DNA of 64,000 nucleotides, from the NCBI GenBank assembly GCA_965116945.1, contig OZ220734.1:1364001-1428000 (forward strand), written 5' to 3'. Position numbers and translations under genes: made by a program. The DNA is from Plut-88900 sp965116945. Lineage in GTDB: Bacteria; Chloroflexota; Dehalococcoidia; Plut-88900. Each line of letters opens with the position of its first letter. Position 1 is the first letter of the stretch. The notes beneath the pieces were generated by a model. The model was given only the letters and a program-made list of their open reading frames with translations, made no database searches and was not told where the DNA came from. Positions 19,420-27,749 of this stretch are shown here, one piece after another.

Positions 19420-19629
19420 CTAGTCAGCAGCTTCCCGGCGTGCTCGGCCGGGTCCACGGGGCGGGATAGGAAGGCGTAGGAGTAGGCCATGAGGCTGAGC
19501 GCCCTCTTCGCCGTCCGCCTCGAGGGGGTAGTAGTCGTCGCCATGGCCGCAGCAATGGGTCGTGGGCACCACGACTTCAATGTCGGGGTTGTACTTGGAG
19601 AGCTCAGCGATCAGGTCTTTGACATTCAT
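19420..19629 (-). CDS. Small conserved-type protein, possibly frameshifted
   Basis: A 69-codon frame starting MNVKDLIAELSKYNPDIEVV, which resembles a widespread family of small proteins of unknown function in phages and islands (xVxDLIxxLxxxxPDxEVVV). A Cys/His group (THCCGHGDD) follows. The last 25 codons are Arg/Pro-rich and unlike a folded protein. The next frame over the same stretch reads ALSLMAYSYAFLSRPVDPAE, which looks more protein-like, so a frameshift near 19500 is suspected. The ATG overlaps the stop of the upstream zinc-ribbon gene (ATGA), and the stop lies 8 bp before the ankyrin start. Function unknown. Confidence 0.5.
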   Translation of the reverse strand: MNVKDLIAELSKYNPDIEVVVPTTHCCGHGDDYYPLEADGEEGAQPHGLLLRLPIPPRGPGRARREAAD

Positions 19630-19862
19630 CGAGGGTACTCCTTCTCGTAGCAGTTATGGCAGAGTCGGCGGGAGCGCCGCTCGAAGATCCGGCCGAACTT
19701 CCCGCCGCACCGCTCACAAAACCACTTGCGGTCCTGGTAGGGTAGCTCAGACCGCCAGCGTTGCTCCCCACAGTGGTCGCACATGAAGCGGTCAGGAGTG
19801 GCCAGGAGCCACCACTGGTGCCCGAAGATCCTACAGAGCAGGCGTCTAAACTTCTCTCTCAT
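19626..19862 (-). CDS. Small zinc-ribbon protein
   Basis: A 78-residue protein starting MREKFRRLLCRIFGHQWW with three CxxC pairs: CDHC, CERC and CHNC, spaced as a treble-clef/ribbon arrangement likely to bind one or two zinc ions. It is basic overall and could bind nucleic acid. The longer open frame upstream to 20159 is Ser/Pro/Arg-rich and not protein-like, so the internal ATG at 19860-19862 is chosen. Its TGA overlaps the ATG of the next small gene. Similar tiny zinc-ribbon genes are common in phage and island DNA. Function unknown. Confidence 0.5.
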   Translation of the reverse strand: MREKFRRLLCRIFGHQWWLLATPDRFMCDHCGEQRWRSELPYQDRKWFCERCGGKFGRIFERRSRRLCHNCYEKEYPR

Positions 19863-20052
19863 GTCCGGATGTACTCCTTCTCCGGATCTCCGCCCCGGCG
19901 AGGTCGGCTGGTGCGAGGCTCGCGGAACCACCCAGTCGGCCGCAGAGCTCCGCGACGTCGTCGGCGTACTCCCTGGTCGGCTCGGCGTACCAGATCCGGC
20001 CGGCGAACTTGATGGACTCTCCCTTGGGCGCCTCATTTGTGGGAGTTTCAAC
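19846..20052 (-). pseudogene. Start-less small gene remnant
   Basis: A 68-codon frame with protein-like sequence (ESIKFAGRIWYAEPTREYAD, then DVAELCGRLG) ending at TAG 19846-19848, overlapping the start of the zinc-ribbon gene by 17 bp. A stop at 20053-20055 precedes it and no ATG, GTG or TTG occurs before the conserved-looking part, so the 5' end appears lost. It probably was the first gene of the small operon that ends in the ankyrin gene. No family is recognised. Confidence 0.35.
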
Positions 20053-20410
20053 TTAACGACAGTAAACCGGTGTCGGGCTCTAGTTGAAGATAAGCGGAAC
20101 CATTCTCGGGCTTCGAAATCCGTTTCGCAGAAACCTTGCCCAGATTCCTCGCCAAACAAGCCCTTCTGAGCAGATTATCCGTACAGCGTCAAGTTTCTGG
20201 ACCAGCAGCTGGTCGGAATAGTCAGGAGCATAAAGGCGGCATCGCTCTCGGAGCGCCTCATCCCTGGCTCCGGAGTATTCACACCTCAAGAATGACATTT
20301 CCAATGGGTATGTAGCGCCCTAGAAGCTTAGTGGCATCAATCCAAAGTTGTTAGTCGGTTGTGTGAGGAGAATTGACCGTGTCTATGATCCTCTTCTACA
20401 TTTCGTGAGG
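20053..20410. other. Intergenic region, no gene seen
   Basis: About 360 bp between the small-gene remnant and the end of the addA-like gene. A 74-codon minus-strand frame (20080-20304) exists but lacks a ribosome site and recognisable features. Nothing else was made out. Confidence 0.45.
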
Positions 20411-23400
20411 CTAGACCTTCGCCGCATCCAACGCCTTCAAAACGAGCTCCTGAGGGTCCTGGAACCGGCGTTCCTCCTGTGGGCGCAGGAAGAGGAGAGT
20501 CGCCTCTCGCACCGGCTTTCCCGTGGTTTCTCCAACCGCCCAGGCATAGAGACCCAGCTGCACTTCATATTCCGGCCCTAACTCCTGGACCTGTCTGGCG
20601 GTAAGTCGGTCCGTCTTGTAGTCGACAATGGTTAACCCGTCGGGAGTATCGATGAGCAGGTCAATGAAACCCTCTACCAGCCTATCTCCAAGCATTGCAC
20701 TGACAAAGACCTCCCGGTAATAGTTAGCCAAGCCCCTCTTCACGCTCTCGATCAAGCCCTTGACGGTCTCAGTTCCCAAAGCGTTTCGCGATAGCTCAAT
20801 GACGTCTTCAGTTTCCTCGCCGATGCCCTCCGCCTCCGCCTGGGCCCGGCAGATGTCCTCAAGTCCCTGGCCTGTCAGCAGGTCGACGCTCTGCAATGCT
20901 GCGTGGACAGCGCGTCCAAGGTTCGTCCCTCCACGCCCTCGCTGGTACGGAATTTCGCCTTCTCCTACCTCCACCTTTTCAGACGTCACATCGCCTTCCG
21001 CTGGCATACTCGGCAGTTGCCCCTTAACCCGCTGCGCAATTTCTGTCACCGCCTGCGCTTGGGGCCGTGACGCCTTCTCGATTACGGATTCACGCTGTGC
21101 GTCCCACTGCGCCCGGAGAGCTGAAAAATCGCCATCAGGCGTGGCTTTGCCCTCCTCTGCCTGCGGAGTGTACGCGGCCGCTGCTCTCACCAACGATTCC
21201 CAGTCCAGCTTTTGGAACAAGTCCAGGCGATCGGCGCAGAACTCCTCCAGCTTGGCGGCACGCGTTGTGTCCCTCCTGATCTCGCGCCTGAACAGGCTCA
21301 CAATGAGGTGGTCCCTGGCTCGCGTGCAAGCCACATAGGCCAGGCGCACGTCCTCTGCGTCCGCGGCAACTGTCTCTCTACCCTTGGCGACTTCATAACC
21401 CGGCGTCGCGACGTGTATTCCGCCTGGCAGGGCGAGGTCAATCTCCAGCTTGTCGGAAGCTCGGTCCACTAGCACATTGTCCACGTTGCGATTACGTGTG
21501 CTCCCAAATCCGGTGAGCACAACAATGGGAAACTCTAGGCCCTTGGCGGCGTGAATCGTCATGATTCGCACGCAGTCCTCATCCGACTCCGGCGCAGGCG
21601 ACTCTACCGCTCGTGCCCGCTCCACAACCTGCCGATCAATCCAGTCCAGGAAGCCGCGCAGTGAGCTGCCACCAGCGCGTTGATAGGCCTGTGCCTGCTC
21701 CACCACGAAGCGCAGCCGACGCCATCGCTCTCTTGGCCGACGGCGGTCAAAGGAGAGCTCCACCAGTCGACGCTCTCGGATGAACTCCTCAATCAGCTTA
21801 GCCGGAGGATTCATCCCACACCTTCCGTTGAACTCCCGCAGTACGGCCAATGCTTCAGCCACTGGGCCTGTCGCACTTCCAGGGTGTATGTAGTCGAACC
21901 TCCCTCCGTCGTCGACAAATTGCAGCAGTTCCACATCACTACAGGAAAAAGCGGTAGAGCGGAGCGCTGCCACCAGAGCAATCTGGTCACCCGGACTGTC
22001 GATAGCCCGAAGGCAGTTCAGTAGCTGCCGGACGTCTTCCGTGCCCAGCACCACGGACTCGCTCTCGATTCGATACGGCACGTCCTGAGCCTCCAGCGCG
22101 TGCTCCAACGCCTCCAGGTTCGTCCGGCTTGGCAGCAGGAGACAGATGTCCCGGTAGGTGGCGTCCCGCCACTCTCCGGGATCCTGGCCACGGACTTGCC
22201 ATGGCTCCTCCTTGATCCGCCGGGCGAGGGCTGCCACGGTCTGCCCTTCGAATCCTCGGGCATAGTCCGCATTCCCGCTGACGCTCTGGCCCACGTAATA
22301 GACGGCCGGTGGTGCTAATTCCTCTCTTGACTGGCCATGCGTTGCGATGAGGTCACGGTACTCAGCCTGCAATTCGCTGCCGTCATCGCTCCGCATCCAA
22401 CGTCCAAAGACGTGGTTTACCCAAGAGATGATGCTCCGCTGCGACCGGAAGTTCTGCTGCAACGGCGTGCTCTCGCTAACCAGATGGTTGCGCACCTGCG
22501 CCATCGTCTCGATGTCCGCACGTCGGAAGCGATAGATTGACTGCTTTGGATCGCCCACCATGAAGAGCTTTCCGGGTATTGGCACAATCGACCTCCAATC
22601 CCTCGATTCACTCTCTGCGTGGTTAGCCGGATCACCGGAAAGAAAGAAGGCAATCTCCGACTGAATGGGGTCCGTGTCCTGAAACTCGTCCACCAGTAGG
22701 TGATGAAACCGGCGCTGCAACCGACGACGCGCCTCGGGGTTGTCACGCAGCATGTCCCGGGCCCATACCAGAAGGTCATGGAACCCTGCGGTACCTTCCT
22801 CCTTGCGCCGCGCGGACTGGTCAACTGCGAATTTTCGTACCGCTTCGAAGGCAGGCGTGAATACGGAAGTCCGCAGCGCGCCGATCTCTTCCGCGCGCAA
22901 GTCCTCAAGCTCCTGCAGCATTTCCTTCAGCAGCTTGCAGGCATTGATCCCCGTCACATCATCCTTGTCCCAGTCCGTCAGCCTGCCTCTCCTTGTTGAG
23001 AGCCGCTTCCAGCCCAGTAACCGGACGAGGGCTCGCTCGTAGGCTTGCTCGCTGCCCCCCGCTACAGGCAGCCTCTCCGCAAAGGTAACGACCTCCGCTG
23101 CGCGTTCAAACAACACATCGCCGGTACCAATCTTCGAAAACCGTTGCAGCCGTTTAATCTCCGTGCCCGCCTGTACCAGCCGGTGCCCAATAGTCAGCGT
23201 AGGCTCGGGCGCTTTTGCAATGGATAGGTCGGCCACTAGGTCATAGTTGTCGCTGAGTGCCCACGCAACCCTGCGTAGCTGGTCCAGGTTCAGTCCCAGG
23301 TGCAGTGCCCTTGCCAGCTTGGGGCCAAGCTCCGCCGACTCAAGTGATTCATCCAACCACTGGTCCCAGGCCTGCTGGAGGTGCAGATCCGCCTCTATCG

Positions 23401-23803
23401 GGTCTAACATCTCGAAACCTGGAGGCAGGCCCGCCTCCAGCGGCAACTCACGCAACAGCGACTGCGCGAAGCTGTGCAGAGTCTGGATCGACGCTGCGTC
23501 CATCTCCAACAGGGCCTGCATACACCGGTTGCGTGATTCTTCATCAAAACTCTCGTCTTCAGCCGAGGACTCGAGCTCGCGGCGGACCCGGTCCCGCAGT
23601 TCAGCGGCAGCGGCGTCTGTGAAGGTGATCGCGGCCAGACCCGCCATCTCAGCAGCGCCGGAGGCGATCAGCGTCACGATACGGCCAACCAGTGCCGTGG
23701 TCTTTCCCGTCCCTGCTCCAGCCTCGACAAAGAGGTTCTCTTCCAGGCTCTGTTGAATTCGGTCGCGGTGCTGCTGGTCCGCTGGCTGGTGTTGTTGCGT
23801 CAT
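20411..23803 (-). CDS. addA: AddA-like UvrD-family helicase/nuclease
   Basis: A 1130-residue superfamily 1 helicase-nuclease. Walker A is GAGTGKTT (about 29-36), the Walker B region reads LLVDEFQDTDPIQ, and later helicase motifs include GDPKQSIYRFRRAD, MTIHAAKGLEFPIVVLTG and VACTRARDHL. The C-terminus carries a RecB-type nuclease with the VDYKTD core (about 1061-1065) preceded by GFIDLLID. Together with the partner encoded upstream it should act as the AddAB double-strand-break resection enzyme, degrading linear DNA and loading RecA. Its ATG overlaps the partner's stop by 4 bp (ATGA), so the two are translationally coupled. Presence inside a defence island raises the possibility of a horizontally acquired, defence-linked copy. 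Confidence 0.85.
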   Translation of the reverse strand: MTQQHQPADQQHRDRIQQSLEENLFVEAGAGTGKTTALVGRIVTLIASGAAEMAGLAAITFTDAAAAELRDRVRRELESSAEDESFDEESRNRCMQALLEMDAASIQTLHSFAQSLLRELPLEAGLPPGFEMLDPIEADLHLQQAWDQWLDESLESAELGPKLARALHLGLNLDQLRRVAWALSDNYDLVADLSIAKAPEPTLTIGHRLVQAGTEIKRLQRFSKIGTGDVLFERAAEVVTFAERLPVAGGSEQAYERALVRLLGWKRLSTRRGRLTDWDKDDVTGINACKLLKEMLQELEDLRAEEIGALRTSVFTPAFEAVRKFAVDQSARRKEEGTAGFHDLLVWARDMLRDNPEARRRLQRRFHHLLVDEFQDTDPIQSEIAFFLSGDPANHAESESRDWRSIVPIPGKLFMVGDPKQSIYRFRRADIETMAQVRNHLVSESTPLQQNFRSQRSIISWVNHVFGRWMRSDDGSELQAEYRDLIATHGQSREELAPPAVYYVGQSVSGNADYARGFEGQTVAALARRIKEEPWQVRGQDPGEWRDATYRDICLLLPSRTNLEALEHALEAQDVPYRIESESVVLGTEDVRQLLNCLRAIDSPGDQIALVAALRSTAFSCSDVELLQFVDDGGRFDYIHPGSATGPVAEALAVLREFNGRCGMNPPAKLIEEFIRERRLVELSFDRRRPRERWRRLRFVVEQAQAYQRAGGSSLRGFLDWIDRQVVERARAVESPAPESDEDCVRIMTIHAAKGLEFPIVVLTGFGSTRNRNVDNVLVDRASDKLEIDLALPGGIHVATPGYEVAKGRETVAADAEDVRLAYVACTRARDHLIVSLFRREIRRDTTRAAKLEEFCADRLDLFQKLDWESLVRAAAAYTPQAEEGKATPDGDFSALRAQWDAQRESVIEKASRPQAQAVTEIAQRVKGQLPSMPAEGDVTSEKVEVGEGEIPYQRGRGGTNLGRAVHAALQSVDLLTGQGLEDICRAQAEAEGIGEETEDVIELSRNALGTETVKGLIESVKRGLANYYREVFVSAMLGDRLVEGFIDLLIDTPDGLTIVDYKTDRLTARQVQELGPEYEVQLGLYAWAVGETTGKPVREATLLFLRPQEERRFQDPQELVLKALDAAKV

Positions 23804-26800
23804 CCTGTGTCCTCTTCCGCATCGGGACCCTCGCTGAGCACCTTGTAAGCGGCGACTTGCGGCGAGTCGACCTTACGCGCCCATAAGGCTGCTTTGTTGG
23901 TGGGGCAGATGCGCTGGAAGTCGCAGTAGCGGCAGTTTTCAGGTCCGCCGAAGCCGGGCGAGCCTGGGTTTGCCGGGAAGATGCCGCCCCGCACTCCCTT
24001 CGCGATAGTCTGTACGGTATCTCTGAACTGCGCCTCAATGGCGTCGAGGGTAACTGGAACGCGAATGTATCCACCGCTAGCGGAAATGAACCAATACTCT
24101 GAGCGCAGGGCTGCATCCGGCAGCAACGTTTCCCGCACCGCAAGCGCATACACGGGCAATTGCAGTCTTTTCCCCGCCATCAAGGGGTCGTCCTCCATCT
24201 TCTCGTATGGGCGATGAGAGCCTGTCTTGTAGTCCATCACTACACCCCGACAGCCGTCCTGCGATACATCCACACGGTCGATGTAACCACGGAACCGGAT
24301 TTCTCCACCGTCCGGCAGCGTCAATGCCACTGGCGGCCCGTCGAAGCCGAACGCATACTCGGAGTGACGGGGTTGCATACCCTCGTCTGCCCGCTGGTGC
24401 TCGTCGTCATCCAAGAACCTCTCCAGATCCTGCAGGATGTCCTCCCGCGCTACTTCCCACAAAATGCGGCGTCCGGTCACTCCCTTTAGCTGCGCCTCCT
24501 GGAACTCCTCCAGGGCAATCTCTCGGAGCCGTTTCCGCTGCAATGGTGTCCAAGCCTCGCAAGGTGAAGGGATCCCGGTGTCTATCGCCTCCTTGATGAA
24601 TCTCTCCAAAATGGTATGGACCAGGCTGCCGCGTTCCAGCGGGGAGATAGTCAGCAAGTCTTCCGGCGTTTCCCACGCTGACAGGTTGAGCACGTTGCCA
24701 AGGAAGTCGCGGTATGGGCATGTGGCCCATGCCTCCAACCTAGTCGGCGACATGACCTGCGAGAGCGATCCACCGAGCCGTTCACTGCTGTCCGCGACCT
24801 CGCCCACGAATCCGTCCCACTTGGTAAGCTCGTTCGTTGCTCGTGCCCGCTCCATCGCGAGCGCCCGGCCCAGAGGGCCGTCGCCAGAAGCCAGCGGGTG
24901 CCAGCGCAGGCGAGATCCCGTCCTCTGAAATCGCGCAAGGGTCAGCACGTCATATTCGTGGCCGTCTGCGGCGCGTCCACCATCCGCTAGCCGTAGCGCG
25001 TCTTCCATTGATTCAATGACCGTCAGCCACGGAGCTTTATAGGTGTGCATCTGCTCCGACGTCACGCGTTCATCTGCGAGTGTCGAAGCTGCCTCAAGCA
25101 ACCAGGCTGAAGGATATTGCGCCCGCCGCGTGACAGGATCGATCCGTGAATACGAGAGCCGCCGCCGATGCCCTCCTGCCAGGGCAGCCAGAAAGTCGCG
25201 CCGCTCATGCAAATGGGATTCCCGTCGAAGCCGTAGGGCACCCTTAAGCACCTGAGCGCGCACATACTCTGGCAGAAGCGGATCCTCACCGCTTCGAGCG
25301 GGGTAGTCACCCTCGGACATCCCCAGGAGCCATACGGTATCGAATTCCATTCCCGTCGCGGCCTTAAGCCCTGCCACGAACACGCCCGTTCCAGTAGCGC
25401 CGCTCCGTCCCACGTATGCCGAGAGTTCGTGATCAAGCGCTTGCTGAAACCCGGTCAGCGCCGTCGCCGGTTCAACGGCGTCCAGCTTGCCCAGTTCCTC
25501 CAAAGATGACTCCAAACGGCCAAGTGCCTCTTGTTGTTGCATTGGCCAGTCCTTCTTCCCCTGGCCATACCGGTCTATCGCCTCCTTGGCCCACTGGGCA
25601 AAGGCACTCCATGGGCTACCGTCCGCGGGAGGAATGTCCTGCGCCAATAGCTCGACAAAACCCAACAGCCTCCCAGCACAGGCGATTGCTTCCTCATATC
25701 CCCTCACCTTGGCTTCCGTGAGGTCGCCCCGCTCCTCTGTTCCCTTGCGACGCCGTTCTACACTGGCGGTCAGGCCGCGTAATCGTTCCTGCCAATGCTC
25801 CAGGCCGCGCACGACGCCTGCTTCTCGCGACAATCCTTCCCAACGCTGCAACTCACTGGACGCTGAACGATTGCTTGCGGTGTTCCACACCGGAGCGTCC
25901 GTCAGCCATCGCATCAGGGCCGCACGGCCAAAGTCTTGCCTAATGACCTCCAGCATCCCCGTAAGCAGCCGCCCCGGAGTGGAGTCACGTAGTGGCGACG
26001 GATCCGGGCCTGCCACCGGTATGTCGGCGAAGCCCAACTCCATGCGAAGTTGAGAGGCATAGGGGTCCTGCTGCCGGTAAAGGGCCGCCATGCGGTGAAA
26101 CGGCACGCCCTCCTCCGCTCGCTGGATCATGTCGCGCACTACCTGTCGCACCTCTTCGCGTACGTCTGGGGCCGATACGATGGACTCTGGTACTGCGTCC
26201 ATTTCTGCAGGACCGCCGGTACTCGCTTCACTAATCCGCTGCCACCACGCGCCTTCGGCGTCGTCGACGGCCGTCTCACCCGTCCGCCCTACAACGAGGT
26301 TACACGGCGCAGCATCCGACAGGGCTTCTAACAACGCGGTCTCACCGGGCGATGGTCGGGTCAGGAGAAAGAACACCAGCGCACCCACGTCCTTCAGTGC
26401 CGGCTGCCCTAGTCCCGAGCGCACCGCTTCCGCTGCAGCCCAGGCTTGATCTTCAGGTCCGTAGTACTCGCTGGCCTCCTCTCGGAAACGGCGGAACAAC
26501 TCGACGGTTGCCTGTCGCAGCGGGTCCTCAGCCGCCAGCGTGTCGAGCTCATTCTCCGTGAGGAGGACCAGCTCTTTGAAGGCCGCCTGAAGCGATTCGT
26601 GCAACGTGGCGTGACCTGCTATGCTGCCGAGCGGGTCCTTGCCCAACACCCCCATCGCTACTTTGCGAATGAAGGCCATCTCGGCCGCAGCCGACAGCGG
26701 CCGCCGTCGCTGCGACGCCATGGTCGGCGCTCCCAGATATTCGGCCAGGCGTGCAAAGGCCATAAAACCAACGTTGACGAGCCCGCCTTTAGCGGCCAAG

Positions 26801-26943
26801 ACCCGGCGGAGGCTAATGCCAGCGTAGGTGTTCGGAGGCACGACGGTCACCGCCGCAAGCGGATTGTCCGCCTTTGCCTCTGCCACCAGCGCCTGCAGTC
26901 GCTCCCGCGCCTTCCTGCCATATGGCTCCAAGTACACTTTCAC
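23800..26943 (-). CDS. addB: AddB-like PD-(D/E)xK nuclease with Fe-S staple
   Basis: A 1047-residue protein lacking a canonical Walker A at the N-terminus but with a clear C-terminal RecB-type nuclease: MDYKTG (about 903-908) followed by KRLQLPVYALAV. Four cysteines expected for an AddB iron-sulfur staple are visible: one before the nuclease (ATCPYRDF) and three after it (CRYCDFQRIC, about 1004-1013). This arrangement fits AddB/RexB-type inactivated-helicase partners. It is the upstream member of the pair and overlaps the addA-like gene by 4 bp. The ATG at 26941-26943 starts MKVYLEPYGRKARERL. A dedicated defence nuclease rather than housekeeping repair cannot be excluded. Confidence 0.8.
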   Translation of the reverse strand: MKVYLEPYGRKARERLQALVAEAKADNPLAAVTVVPPNTYAGISLRRVLAAKGGLVNVGFMAFARLAEYLGAPTMASQRRRPLSAAAEMAFIRKVAMGVLGKDPLGSIAGHATLHESLQAAFKELVLLTENELDTLAAEDPLRQATVELFRRFREEASEYYGPEDQAWAAAEAVRSGLGQPALKDVGALVFFLLTRPSPGETALLEALSDAAPCNLVVGRTGETAVDDAEGAWWQRISEASTGGPAEMDAVPESIVSAPDVREEVRQVVRDMIQRAEEGVPFHRMAALYRQQDPYASQLRMELGFADIPVAGPDPSPLRDSTPGRLLTGMLEVIRQDFGRAALMRWLTDAPVWNTASNRSASSELQRWEGLSREAGVVRGLEHWQERLRGLTASVERRRKGTEERGDLTEAKVRGYEEAIACAGRLLGFVELLAQDIPPADGSPWSAFAQWAKEAIDRYGQGKKDWPMQQQEALGRLESSLEELGKLDAVEPATALTGFQQALDHELSAYVGRSGATGTGVFVAGLKAATGMEFDTVWLLGMSEGDYPARSGEDPLLPEYVRAQVLKGALRLRRESHLHERRDFLAALAGGHRRRLSYSRIDPVTRRAQYPSAWLLEAASTLADERVTSEQMHTYKAPWLTVIESMEDALRLADGGRAADGHEYDVLTLARFQRTGSRLRWHPLASGDGPLGRALAMERARATNELTKWDGFVGEVADSSERLGGSLSQVMSPTRLEAWATCPYRDFLGNVLNLSAWETPEDLLTISPLERGSLVHTILERFIKEAIDTGIPSPCEAWTPLQRKRLREIALEEFQEAQLKGVTGRRILWEVAREDILQDLERFLDDDEHQRADEGMQPRHSEYAFGFDGPPVALTLPDGGEIRFRGYIDRVDVSQDGCRGVVMDYKTGSHRPYEKMEDDPLMAGKRLQLPVYALAVRETLLPDAALRSEYWFISASGGYIRVPVTLDAIEAQFRDTVQTIAKGVRGGIFPANPGSPGFGGPENCRYCDFQRICPTNKAALWARKVDSPQVAAYKVLSEGPDAEEDTG

Positions 26944-27749
26944 GTATCGATTCCTCGCTGCGGCGTGCGCAGTCCTTGGGACAAGATATGGCTCAGTCTG
27001 ACGACGCCCCCACGTTTAGCTGCTCCCGATATTTGTACCACAACTTGATGGAAGCGGGCATTGACGAGAGTGAAGGCTGACAAATATTCCGTCGGTATTC
27101 TGGCCGCCGAATCCCGGAATTCGATTGGTTTGGTGTACTGGTTGAGGCCACTAATGAGGCCTTCTCTGAACGTGTTCATCCCTGATCTATAGGGTCATCG
27201 ACGGTGTTGCAGAGAACCTGGGCCACGACGCTCTGAACCAGTTGGCCGCCTCAGTGAATAAGGAAAGAAGGGCTGTGCTGAGTAGGGGCTTCAACTCTCT
27301 CGTGACCGACATGGTCAGCCGTTCGCGGCACAAATCGATAAGGTCATTGATCAAACAACGAAGGAACAATGTAAACGTACTGTGTTCAGCGCACATCGGG
27401 ATTAGCGTCATCTTTATGGACTAGATGTGGCGGACTCCCGAACAACTGCAGGGGATGGGACACTAGTTACAGGTGCAGAATCAACTTCAAGGCAAAGGTT
27501 TTTGATTTCATCAAGTCTGGTGGCGCAGCATCGGCGGTACAAGGCGTTCCGTACAGCCCAAATCCTGTTTTAAGGCGACGAGAACACATGCTTCAGGAAG
27601 GAAGCCCGGGAACCCCTTGCTTACCAAAGATCTCATGGGGGAATGCCGCTGTACAAGCGGCACAAACCTCGCTCTCTATATCGTAGACTCAGGAAAATGA
27701 ATACCAACGGCGAATTTGAGACCTCAGGCCCTAGCCAGAGATAGTCAAG
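26944..27749. other. Intergenic region between divergent addB-like and recQ-like genes
   Basis: About 800 bp. Several 60-80 codon frames on both strands (for example minus 27187-27411 and plus 27242-27424) overlap one another, lack ribosome sites and show no recognisable motifs. The stretch may contain decayed genes, but none could be identified. Promoters for both flanking units must be here; none was clear. Confidence 0.45.

Noticed and set aside
20080..20304. 74-codon minus-strand frame
   Set aside because: No ribosome site and no recognisable motif; cannot be told from a chance frame.
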